This document shows, piece after piece, positions 34,180 through 44,107 of a stretch of 64,000 nucleotides of DNA (its first letter is position 1; the number at the start of each line of letters is the position of its first letter). The stretch lies in the NCBI GenBank assembly GCA_958299035.1, contig CATQJL010000001.1:2542001-2606000 (forward strand). The letters are read 5' to 3'. Under the pieces are notes generated by a model, which saw only the letters and a list, made by a program, of their open reading frames with translations, searched no databases and was not told the DNA's origin. The stretch is from Cylicocyclus nassatus. Lineage: Eukaryota; Nematoda; Chromadorea; Rhabditida; Strongylidae. A program made the translations under genes and the position numbers.

Positions 34180-36462
34180 CTAGTTGCAGGATGATCCTTG
34201 TGGTGACTGGTCGAACATTGAAACATTGTCCTTCCAAACTGCATTTGTTCGAACATTCACGGTCCTTGTTTTGTTACGATGACATCCTGGCTTGCGTCGT
34301 AATCTTGATCTTTTGCGAGCATTTGCGCTGCAAATACATAGTTCTCCCATGGCTTCCGCAGGTGGGTCTAAACTAGGAGGGGTGAGTCGAACGGTCATAC
34401 ACCATCCATCAACATCATCAGCGAGGTTGATCCCTCCTACGGCATTTCCGCCAGGCTGACCTTTTCCACCTCTCTCGTTCCCTTGTTGGAAACGCTCTAA
34501 CGACCCATTTGTACTTTTTCTACTACATTTAGAAGCTATGTGGCCAATCCTACCACACGAGAAACATCTCAGTGGGCCTTTATTTGGATTTCTAAAGCAC
34601 TTTCTTTGCAATGAGGGCCCATTTGTACTTCTTCTCCTACATTTAGAGGCTATGTGGCCAACCCTACCGCACGAGAAACATCTCAGTGGGCCTTTATTTG
34701 GGTTGCTAATGCACTTTTGCGATGACGGTCTGCCTTCCTTGGGGCTCGCGTCTACCTTAGCACTATTGGCTCGGACGGTCCTGCACCATCCCTCAACATC
34801 ATCAGCGGGGGTTATCCCTCCTACGGCATTGCTGCCACGCTGATCAGACCTTTCACCGCTTCCGCTCATGGTTCTACCACATTTTGAGGCTATGTGGCCA
34901 ACCTCACCACACGAGAAACATCTCACTGCGCCTTTATCTGTACTTTCGAAGCACTTATTGCGGGTTGAGGGTCTGCCCCCCTCATATCTGGCCTTCTTGT
35001 GATAGTCACTCAACTTGCTGGTACGATCATGAAAGTCGTTGGTGTGCGTTGCCACATCTTCTTGAAGCTTTTCTAGCCTCCTGGCAACCTTCTTGACTGC
35101 CTCATACACCTTTCCTTCCGGTGCGTCTAACGCAGCAAGCATATGGTACGAATCCTGCCAGCTTTCCAAGCATGAATACAGCTTGGACCCGCGTATGAAG
35201 TCCCATTCGCAGCTAGGATGTATTCTCCTAGAGAGGTCTTCCATACGGCAGCAGAACTCTACCACACTCTCATCACTTCTTTTCGAAAGCGTGTCCCATT
35301 CTCTGATATTCTTCAAGCGATCGCAGGGATTCTTGCGTGCCAGCTCAAGTGCTCCCACTAAATCCTTGAAGCTACCTTCCCGCACACTTCGCGGTAAAGT
35401 TCTATAAACCGCCTTGGCTGTGCCTTCCAAATGATTGATTAAGATATCTCTACGATCGGCATCCTGCCACACCGTTGGCGGGAATTTCACTTCCAGAGCT
35501 CGTAGGAAGTCGCTGAGGGAATTTTTCCCTGTGTAGTTGGGTACACTGGCAACACTCTGTGCCTTAAATACCTCTCTGAACATACTAAATATGTCTGCAG
35601 TAGCTCGCTCTGAGTGGTCATTGCCATTGTTACCGCTCATGACTAATACGGACCCACCGATCGTCGACGTTGACGGAGAACTTCTCAAAGAGGTACTTGA
35701 CGAACAGCGCGACTTTCGCTGACGACATTCACGCCATTCAGTGCCCTTTGCGTGACATCGGGGTGCATCGCGGAGGTTATCCTCAACGCTTAGCTTTTTG
35801 AGTGACCTGTACTGTTCACGCACAGCACGCCAACTCTCATCTCTACGACGTACATCGGGTCCCGTCGGAGTCTCCATAAACATAGGCTCTGCCTGCGAGG
35901 GTCCAGGCAAGGAATCTCCTAGATCCTGATGCCTTTTTATCCGTGCCAATAAGGCTTCTTCCCTCTTTGCGCTTCTTAAAGCTTCCTGCTTTACTTCAGA
36001 GCGCAGGACCTTTAGCCTATTCTCTAACTCTGTGACAATCGCTAATTTGCCTTCGATCACCGACTCTACGTCATCAAAATCACACCCGAGCCTAGCCCCT
36101 AACCTCACTACCATCTGGCTATGGGAACTGGCCATAGGTATATACTCAAGCAATTCCTCAACACTCATTTGGAATTTTTCACAAAGAGTGGAGTGCGAGT
36201 TACCTTTATGGCCCAAGTTCCCCTCGAGGTCAACTTGCAACCTCTCGCGCATCGAAATCATTATCTGATCTCGCTTCGAGCGTGAGAGACGCCTAATTTG
36301 GCTATCCAACAAATCCCCCATAAAAGTCAATATCCTATCGATTTGACTATCATTCACTTCCAGTGAATTCCAGTTACTCAATGAGTTGTCCTGGCTTGTG
36401 GGGATGTGTGGTGCTGGCGTGGCGTGTCCGCTTGTTTGGGGTTGCTCCATGAATGAATCCAT
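34180..36462 (-). CDS. Gag polyprotein with three CCHC zinc knuckles
   Basis: An uninterrupted 760-codon frame. Residues ~1-250 are charged and probably partly coiled-coil (EGKLAIVTELENRLKVLR; SAKREEALLARIKR). A capsid-like helical region follows at ~300-500 (LRALEVKFP, IREWDTLSKRSDESVVEFC). Three near-identical knuckles CFSCG.(V/I)GHIASKC lie near residues 514, 594 and 631, with the linkers also duplicated (AVGGI..ADDV.GWC). The knuckles should bind RNA. The repetition suggests local duplication. There is no protease motif and no downstream pol. The start ATG follows the primer site closely and no in-frame ATG lies upstream within the leader. Confidence 0.85.
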   Translation of the reverse strand: MDSFMEQPQTSGHATPAPHIPTSQDNSLSNWNSLEVNDSQIDRILTFMGDLLDSQIRRLSRSKRDQIMISMRERLQVDLEGNLGHKGNSHSTLCEKFQMSVEELLEYIPMASSHSQMVVRLGARLGCDFDDVESVIEGKLAIVTELENRLKVLRSEVKQEALRSAKREEALLARIKRHQDLGDSLPGPSQAEPMFMETPTGPDVRRRDESWRAVREQYRSLKKLSVEDNLRDAPRCHAKGTEWRECRQRKSRCSSSTSLRSSPSTSTIGGSVLVMSGNNGNDHSERATADIFSMFREVFKAQSVASVPNYTGKNSLSDFLRALEVKFPPTVWQDADRRDILINHLEGTAKAVYRTLPRSVREGSFKDLVGALELARKNPCDRLKNIREWDTLSKRSDESVVEFCCRMEDLSRRIHPSCEWDFIRGSKLYSCLESWQDSYHMLAALDAPEGKVYEAVKKVARRLEKLQEDVATHTNDFHDRTSKLSDYHKKARYEGGRPSTRNKCFESTDKGAVRCFSCGEVGHIASKCGRTMSGSGERSDQRGSNAVGGITPADDVEGWCRTVRANSAKVDASPKEGRPSSQKCISNPNKGPLRCFSCGRVGHIASKCRRRSTNGPSLQRKCFRNPNKGPLRCFSCGRIGHIASKCSRKSTNGSLERFQQGNERGGKGQPGGNAVGGINLADDVDGWCMTVRLTPPSLDPPAEAMGELCICSANARKRSRLRRKPGCHRNKTRTVNVRTNAVWKDNVSMFDQSPQGSSCN

Positions 36463-36522
36463 TTTTGGAATTCCGCAACAACAAGAATCAGTCGTGTAAG
36501 TTGATCACCGGCTCGGCCCCCA

Positions 36523-37092
36523 AGTCGGTTTCTTGTATGGCTCAGTTCGCAATTCGCGATACTTGTCGAAACAACGACAATTTCAAATGTGATCAACAGA
36601 CACTACTGATTAAATAATCTTTATTACAAAAGATTACTTGACACAAGGAAATAATGTAGAACAAAAGAATAGTTAGACGAGAGCACCACCAAATTCGGTG
36701 AGTGCAACAGATGAGACTGAATAATCTAGGCTCAAATTGTAGACATGGACCACCTTAGTTAGGGCTCCGCCCCTCTCTATCTCTCAGACTCCGATCTCTC
36801 ATCGGCGTCTGTCCCCTGGGTATACGTGGCCACACCCACTCCACTGGATCCAAATCGATCCCCAGAGAGCCTTTGGGCCACGCCCCTCTCTATCTCTAAG
36901 ACTCCGATCTCTCATCGGCGTCTGTCCCCGGGGTATGACAGTCGCGCTTCACTAATTAGATCGGTTATTGATTGGCAATAATTCATGAATGAAGAAAACA
37001 GCCAAAAGAAGCACGCTCTAATTAGCATTCGTTATTGACTGCCAATAACTCATGATAGAAAACAATCTGCCAAAAGATGCACCAGTACAACA
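36523..37092 (-). repeat. 5' LTR of gag-only element
   Basis: A direct copy of 30999-31568. Reading on the minus strand it starts TGTTGTAC and ends CCGACT, directly followed by TGGGGGCCGAGC, the likely primer-binding site. The priming tRNA was not identified. Confidence 0.9.
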
Positions 37093-37130
37093 CTCGTTGT
37101 TTGTCCAGGTTGGCCCCCGTCGCCATTTAA

Positions 37131-37447
37131 CCTATTGACGACGATGTGGACCACCGGTGGCCTACGCGCCTTTTGCTGCCAGGGACGATGTGGACCCCCG
37201 ATGGCCCACACCTCTCGCAAAGTCGTATTATTTGCAGGTCTAGTATTTTTTCCACATATGAATATTTTTCCAATTTTTTGTATTCTTAGGACCTATAGGC
37301 TCTGTCGTTCAAGAAAATGTTGATAGTTGTTTACAAAACAATTTTGCATTTCGTAAATAAGCACGAAACCTTCCCACACTGAAAGTGTTGTGCAAAATCG
37401 CGTCGTCCCACAGCGCCGCCGCGCAAAATTAGGCGTCGGTCAATGGG
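37131..37447. mobile_element. piggyBac-like MITE
   Basis: A 317-bp element between TTAA at 37127-37130 and 37448-37451. Ends are CCTATTGACGACG and CGTCGGTCAATGGG, an imperfect inverted repeat starting CC.ATTGAC. The TTAA target and C-rich start fit piggyBac. Two GACGATGTGGACC blocks repeat near its left end. Confidence 0.65.
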
Positions 37448-37451
37448 TTAA

Positions 37452-38362
37452 GGCCACTGAGTCACAGGAACTCTTTAGCCTTGGCTTGAACTGCTTGCTT
37501 GCTCAAATTCATAATAAGGGTTTTGGGAATAGCCTCGCAGTTCTCGAAGTTCCTAACTCGGGTTTTTAGTTCAGCGTAGCGGATAGACTTAGGCAAGCAT
37601 AAAAGCTAGAGAACGAGTTTTTGTACGGACACTGACACTGCCTTCAACCATATCGTGCCAGTCAGCGAAGTATGGCCAAAACGAGGTGCAAACAGCGCGA
37701 AGCCCTTAGGTTCTAATGACAGGAAAGAAACGTTTGCTAGAGCGTTGTTAGGTCCTGCTTTCTTCCTCTTCTTAATCACTTGGTGGACCTACTCGCACTA
37801 CCACAATGCCCTTGACGATAGGCGTGCATTCTGCCAAATATCAGGCCAAACAGTCGGCTGGATTTGCGCACTTGCAGCGCTAGAGGTTTGCGCTGCGTAC
37901 GCGCGCTGTCGCAGAGACCGAAGAGATTGAGGATAGAGCAGACTAGCTGCCGTAAACGCGATGCGGACTCTCGCCATGCCAATTTTGGCCTGATGGGATC
38001 GGGCAGACTGTACTGGCTGGATGTTTTCCAAACTTTCTTCGGTCCTCGATATACCTGCAAATTAATCCGATTCTATTGGTTTTCAATTATTCCCTCCACA
38101 TCAATAGATAATTCCAGAGCGCTAAAAGCTTCTTTGACTTGCTGGCAATGCTCAGAAAGCTTTTACCACTTAATCATCTATGTCCTCGCCGTGCTGGCTC
38201 GTAAATGCAATAGATACTTATTCGAAGATCCAGCACGAGCAGACAATGTTGTGGCGCAAACGCATGTGTCGCTAGGCATGAGTTAGTGTACACTACCGGC
38301 AGATGGTATCCGCAACATCCAGTAGTGGATCTGAGTCGAGCTGTCCCCACTTGCCTATGTAA
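37452..38362. other. Unassigned stretch
   Basis: Open frames on both strands at 37655-38286 overlap and show no recognisable domain. No gene is supported. Confidence 0.35.
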
Positions 38363-38608
38363 TCAAATGTGATTCACCCTTTCGGAGAATGTATTCACAA
38401 CAGCTAAGTCGTGTGCTTCGACAGCTTCTAGAAGGCGTTCACCGTCTCTTCTATTGACTGTATTCATTTCCACCATGACTTTACTCTTAAAGCCATCATG
38501 CATGGCCAACGTGTCCTTTAAGATCGCTAATATGCAGATGTAGTCTGCGGCATCGAATGTAAGTATAGGGATCTGCGTGCTCGCGAGAGTCAGTGAGTTT
38601 GCGTCCAC
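38363..38608 (-). pseudogene. RTE endonuclease fragment
   Basis: The minus-strand frame contains RRDGERLLEAVEAHDLAVVN then TF, typical of the endonuclease of nematode RTE elements (DGE.F...A..HDLVVVNT). Only ~30 residues match and the upstream part is unrelated. It is a small remnant. Confidence 0.45.
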
Positions 38609-38731
38609 ATTGCACGTGCATTGGAATTATTCAGCAATCTATTTCCTTCCAAACCTTTTCTGCCATCAGAACTTCCAATTACCTGGAACGATTTCAAAAA
38701 GTACGAGATTGTTTAACTGATTTGAGACTTT

Positions 38732-39650
38732 GTAGTATAGTTAGAACCGAGTATTTTTCGAATATTCGCATTCGAATGATTTATTCGAATTAGAGAAGTC
38801 GAATGTTTAGGAAAGTGCACTTATTTGATTACTCGGGTAAGCGATTAGATGAAAAACACTTTTATTCAAAGATTCGTTTAGTCAACGACTCGCAAAAACA
38901 ACATATTCGAAATTTTGTTCGATTATTCGAACATACAGATAATCGAGTAAGTTGTTTATTCTATTATTATTATTATTTATTGCGTAGGAATGTCCCATGC
39001 ATATTACACAACAGAACACAAAATCTAATAAACAACACAAATCAACACAACAAACTCGAAAGGCCTAACAATCATATAAGGAACTATGGCGAAAGAAGAT
39101 AGTTCTCAAGAATCATTTTAAACTGTGACAATTTTAGAGGAAGCATACCCTTTCTCATCATTTTATCTAGATATCCGCTGACTCTGTTTGTAAAGAATTT
39201 TCTTCTCACATTCCTCCCTGCTCTTGGTATTACCATTTTTTGAGGTCCCCCTCTAGTAATAGAACTTCTAGTCTCAAAGAAGTTGGCGGGATTAAGTTGG
39301 CAATCTCCGAATAATATTTTGTGAGCCATAATAAGATCAAGCTTTCTTCTTCTATTGCACAGGCTGACCAACCCCAAGATTTTATTTCGATCCTTTCCGT
39401 TGGGTAAAAGTTCGTATTTGAGGCCTTTGGTTCTAATCAATAATTTCCTTGTAAAGCAGTTTTGCACTCTTTCTAGTTCTTTCTAGTTTCTATTCGATTC
39501 GTCGAATAAACAAATACTCGAATAAAAGTCTTTTTCATTTATTCGACTATTCGAATAATCAAATAAATGCACTTTCCTGGATATTCGACTTCTCTAATTC
39601 GAATATCATTCGAATGCGAATATTCGAAAAATACTCGGTTTCAACTAAAC
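38732..39650. mobile_element. TCGAAT-rich foldback element containing a LINE fragment
   Basis: The left arm (GTATAGTTAGAACCGAGTAT then TTTTTCGAATATTCGCATTCG) is mirrored at 39480-39650. The loop holds a non-LTR reverse transcriptase 3' end with a TAA-type repeat tail, so one element has inserted into the other. The related copy at 28300-28490 lacks the LINE piece. Confidence 0.7.
39084..39467 (-). pseudogene. C-terminus of a CR1/jockey-like reverse transcriptase
   Basis: The minus strand reads QNCFTRKLLIRTKGLKYELL followed by RRRKLDLIMAHKILFG, RGGPQKMVIPRAG and NVRRKFFTNRV. I recognise this as the conserved region after the catalytic domain in CR1/L2/jockey-type LINEs. The fragment starts inside the protein and ends near a (TAA)n tail at 38966-38980, so it is a 5'-truncated insertion. 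Confidence 0.7.
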
Positions 39651-39963
39651 CTTGTAGCATCCTGAGTGTGCAACGGCCACTAACTTACCGACATTTGCGA
39701 TCACATAGAGCCCTTTGATAAGATGTCGATGTCCCTCTAAAACATCTTTTCACAATCAGCACCGGTGCATACGGGTTGCGGGGCGTAGCGCTTTACTACT
39801 CGGAGTGTAAGCTCTGCTACAGTATTGTTGGCCATCATTTGTCCGAAATACGCATCACTTTGTTCACAACTCGCGGTATTTCCCGCTAATGCTGATCGCT
39901 ACTCCGTTATGGCGGATGTTGTATCCGATGTGGTAAAGACGGTATGCCTGCCGATGTCCTTAA

Positions 39964-41681
39964 AGGCAGTAGCTCGGCAAATCTCAACCTAGTCAAATTT
40001 GCGCTTACCTGGGGTTTTTCAATACGCTGACCCTACTTTTGAAAGCTTGGAAACGGCGAAAATTAGCGTTTTTTAATGCCTTCCCTTTGGAATTGGACGA
40101 GTGAAGCAAGGCCGATGACGCTAAATCGTGTCAGGACCCAATGGTTATAGCGTTGCGGCGGGGGCGCCATCTAAATCTACCTAAATGGCTGCGCGGGCGG
40201 TTGCGTGCGCGCTATCACTGCGTGCCGGGACCAAGGGCTTGCTCGCTGCTGGCATTGATGTTCGAGAAGTGTTGCGATATTTGAGTGGTTTTCACTTCGT
40301 AATCAGTGTTAATAGCTTTACTGCTGTTGGAAAGGACTACCTTTTCAGCTAGGACGGTTGAGTAAACTCTTAATGCAGCTTACACTGAAAACTTAACACA
40401 ATATGTAACTTTCTTTTTCTAAGAGTTGATGTCTTGCGCGAAATAGGATCAGTACTTCATTTGTGGTTGTTTTTCAACATTTTTAACCACATGCATTGCG
40501 AATTGACCCTGCAGTATAACCTTTTTCATAACCTCTTTTGCATTCCGATTATCAGGAAAAATGTTCTTTTGCATCGTATATATTGATGGAGTGGAAGACT
40601 CAATAACTATCCAAGCTGCCTAAAGCACTTAGGCCTTTTTAGGGTCGGTCAAAACTTGAGCCTCCGTAAAGATGCTGCTATGCTTTGTAAACTTACGCTA
40701 CTGATACCGTGCTATCTCGTATTGAGTGATCGATTATTTCAGCCTATGCCATACGCATGTTGCTTTTGAATCTCCCAGTCTTTTAGTTACTTCTTTCTTA
40801 ACGTAACTTTGTTAAACAAGAAAATGCGAAGTCAGGTGCAGCATCCCTACTGCTCTACACATTGATATATCTGATAGTCAGTGAAAGTTGTATGACCACG
40901 CTAAACTAGATTTGGGTGACGAGCTCATCTCGGGTGGTCGTATCAACTTAACAGCATTCAAGATTGGATCCAAAATGAGGCTCTGCTTTGAGGAAAAAAT
41001 TTTATAGGCAAAACTTTGATTCTATTTATTCAAAAAACATCGTGCTGTATGTAATGTCGAGCGGAAACAGTCAAATCATCGCATAGTTCTACTTTTGGTG
41101 AGAACTTTCAAGTGTTCTTATGAGCTTCAAATTATATGCATCCGATATCAAACATGTCTCGAATAAGACTGAAGAATGCAAACTGGTGGAGAAGAATCTT
41201 TCAATTTTATCACCGAAAGGCAATCGAGTACCATCCGCGCAAACCCAAAGGTGGCTGCAACACCTGTAACTTTGAAGCATCGAAAGCGCGCAACCAGTCA
41301 ACAGTAAAGAAGCCTAGATCTATTGAGCACACTGATCATCGTATGCTGAAGCAAAAAATCCAGCAACAACTCTTGAAAGTGGCAGCACTGACGCAAGCGA
41401 GCCCTTGGTCCCGGCACGCGTTAATGGCGCGCACGCGACCGCCCGCGCAGCCGCTTAAGTAGATTTAGATGGCGCCTGCGGCGGGCAGCCTCCAATGGTA
41501 AGAAGGAAATTGCCAACTCGTCCAGATGCGTGTAGGATTGGCCTGCGCGTGTAATTTGAGAGCGATTTTCTTGGCAGGGAAAGCAACTGTGCAGTCGGGA
41601 TTGCACTGTTCTCATACTTGGGCGATAAGAAACCTACCGCGTTGAAATCCCGAGTTGTTGGGTTTTGCCGATCCACTGCCT
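39964..41681. mobile_element. AGGCAG-family foldback, element A (1.7 kb)
   Basis: TTAA at 39960-39963 precedes AGGCAGTAGCTCGGCAAA. The right end reads TTTTGCCGATCCACTGCCT before TTAA at 41682-41685. Inner arms near 40150-40250 and 41388-41485 are inverted (GGGACCAAGGGCTTGCTCGC and its complement). There is no transposase. Element B starts immediately after the shared TTAA. Confidence 0.65.
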
Positions 41682-41685
41682 TTAA

Positions 41686-42071
41686 AGGCAGCGGCTGCAG
41701 AATGACAACTTTGGGATATCCATCGTTCTCGGTTCCCCTGGGTGAGCTAAGTCCACGACTGCGCTTCGAGCTTCAAAAGATGTCAATAACCCGGTTTACC
41801 AGACGTGTAAAGCGCTATTTGGGCGGACCGCGTAAGCCTGCGCTCTAGAGCGCGATTGGTTCGTGAGTGGAGATACCGCATCCACCGTACTCATGAGCCA
41901 ATGTGCTCCAGAGCGCGGGCTTACGCTGCCCGCCCAAATAGCACTTTCCAAGTCTGGAAAAGCGGCTTATTGATATCTTTTGAAGCTGCAAAGCACAATC
42001 TTGGACTAAGTTCATCCAGGGAAACGAGAACGATGGATATCCAAAGTTGTCAATACGCCGAGACGCTGCCT
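41686..42071. mobile_element. AGGCAG-family palindrome, element B
   Basis: A 386-bp near-perfect palindrome from AGGCAGCGGCTG to GAGACGCTGCCT, between TTAA at 41682-41685 (shared with element A) and 42072-42075. Inner arms include TTTGGGATATCCATCGTTCTCG and its complement (shortened here). Non-coding. Confidence 0.8.
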
Positions 42072-42075
42072 TTAA

Positions 42076-43409
42076 CCTGATTTCCCTTTTCGGCAGCATA
42101 ACGTCTTCTGCCCATTCCCTTGCAGAGACACATCAACTTCTATAGTTCAACATTTTGACGCTGAAATGGAGCAGCATGAACGAAAGTGGGCAGAATCCAA
42201 GAAAGCAGGAACATAATGGGAGTAGAAAAAATCATTTTTAGCACCCCGAGCGCAGTCACCGCATACGCACATTCCGCAACCCCTAAATTAATTAAAGTGA
42301 GGAGATGAAGATGAGTTGCAGTCAAAATATGAAATAAGAAAGAGTTTTTCATAGAAAATTTGAAAGCAAGGTGATTTCCCCGCTTGATCCCCTCTTGTGC
42401 ATAAGAGGGTTCACTTCCCCTCCCCACAGGGGATCCCTTGTACGATATTGTCTTTGTGCATACGGGGGTTCGCGCGGGGAGGGGAGGGGATCCCCAGTGG
42501 GGATCATTTCAAGGTTAAGCGCACATCCCCTCCCCGCGGGGATGTACGTGCATACGGGCCTTAGTCTCGTTGCCGACTGGCACCACGTTGAGGCAACTAT
42601 GGGACTTTGCCGGCCAAGCAAAATTCTCTCTATACGTTAAAACTGCATACAGGATATTTCTCCCAGATGGTGGTTTTAACTTCGTCATCGGAAGGATTCA
42701 ACATGTAGAAAAGTAGATTTAGACAGCATTCTACGCTGTATAAACAGACATGTAGGCGATTCGTAGCACGCTAAGACTGCGGACTCGTCTACGTCTCTGT
42801 AATCAAGCACTCTTTCGTTTCTCTTACCATCTGCTGCCTCTCCCATGACGAGCTACCTTGCTCGGACGCAAGGGCGCCCAGTCTTTGCATATTCTGAATC
42901 GCCGGTACATCTTGTTGACAGCCACTTCATCTGACCATTTCCATGCAAAGCCCTCTTGAACACTGATTGCAAAGCTTATCATTGTCATGCAAATTCGTTG
43001 TTTGCAAAAACCTTAATATCCATAATCCCGTTCCAGAAGCCTTTGTTACAAGAACAAACACTGTGAAGCTGGCTGAGTACGCACTCAAACAACTTGCTCA
43101 TTCATCATCGATAACCTACAGAAACTATACGTTAAACTTATAGAATTTGAATATTTGCAGAAATCGAAAAAATAAACGGATGTTTATTGGTCAAATGTAC
43201 AGCAGATTGCAACCGGCAAGTAAATGACATGAGAAAGTCCGCAGCGGATACAGGCTAGAAAGCACATATACAATCAACCGAGATAAGCGATATGTACGTC
43301 ACCTAAAACAGGTATAAAACAAAATCAGCAAAGTATCGTTTCAGTACTAAAACTTGGTGCAACATTACATGAGGTTGTAAGTAAAATGCGGTGCTCGGAA
43401 AAATTGCGA
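42076..43409. other. Intergenic with a G/C-rich repeat
   Basis: At 42360-42570 a repeat made of GGGGAGGGGATCC and GCATACGGG words ends GTACGTGCATACGGGCC, related to 17783 and 28630. The rest (42580-43400) shows nothing I can assign. Confidence 0.45.
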
Positions 43410-43985
43410 CGGCGAGCTTTCCGCACCTATATGGCCTTCTGGATGCGCTGAGTCCAGTGCTGTGCTTGAAAATCAAAAAGACCTTTGTACTGCGTTTTCC
43501 TATCGTGGAGATAGGCCCCGGGCAGACTTCACGCGATTTGATCGTCGCGACTGAGTCGCGACGAGACAACTGTTACAACATCATTCATGCCGATCAACTT
43601 GCATTCGGTTGTGATACTTTTCCAACCCGAAATTTTTGAATGTGAAATGAAAATGAATGGAAATCTTGGCGATTAGATCGCGACGATTAAGTCGCGTGAA
43701 GTCTGACCGGGGCCATAGGCGGAGGATGGACGAGGGACTCCTGCCATAAACAGCGATCAGCTGCAGGGGACTGTAACTCCACCTATTTTTTGGCGGTAAC
43801 TGGCTATTGCCTCGGAAGCCATTGCGATGTTGGCAGGAATCCCTCGCCCATCCCCTCCAGCTATCTCCAAGTTAGGAAAACGCCGTGATAAGCACTTTTT
43901 TAGACATTTCAAGCACAGCACTGGTCTCAGCGCATCCAAAACGCCATGTGAGTGTGCAAAGCTCGCAATCGCAATATTCCCGAGC
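43410..43985. mobile_element. Foldback element carrying a Harbinger-like MITE
   Basis: The left arm (GCGAGCTTTCCGCAC, GGATGCGCTGAG.CCAGTGCTG) is mirrored at 43740-43985. The MITE at 43514-43714 sits in the left arm, between two ATA triplets. Nested insertion of one element in another. Confidence 0.65.
43514..43714. mobile_element. PIF/Harbinger-like MITE, copy 2
   Basis: 201 bp, GGCCCCGG to CCGGGGCC, with ATA duplications at 43511-43513 and 43715-43717. Very similar to copies at 825 and 59423. Confidence 0.85.
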
Positions 43986-44107
43986 CAGTGACTTCAAGGC
44001 AAACTGCACTTAGAAAGCACCAGCAAAACATTATGGGACTAGAAAAATTAGGCAGAATATTCAAAATTAAAAACTCGTACGTGTAGAAATATGGCGCAAT
44101 AAAAAAG

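Larger units (their letters stand above)
30999..37092 (-). mobile_element. Gag-only LTR retrotransposon with nested insertion
   Basis: Two 570-bp LTRs (30999-31568 and 36523-37092) differ at only a few bases, and the element is flanked by CTCG (30995-30998 and 37093-37096). In the minus orientation the order is LTR, TGG-starting primer site adjoining it (36509-36522), intact gag, purine-rich tract (AGGGGACCCCCA, just before the 3' LTR), LTR. Removing the nested 2.2-kb element leaves an internal region of only ~2.75 kb, almost all gag. There is no protease, polymerase or integrase. This matches the class described in other organisms as terminal-repeat retrotransposons with GAG (TR-GAG). Confidence 0.85.

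Noticed and set aside
40100..41470. Short coding-looking frames inside element A (for example 41136-41462).
   Set aside because: They lie in a foldback element and have no conserved motif.
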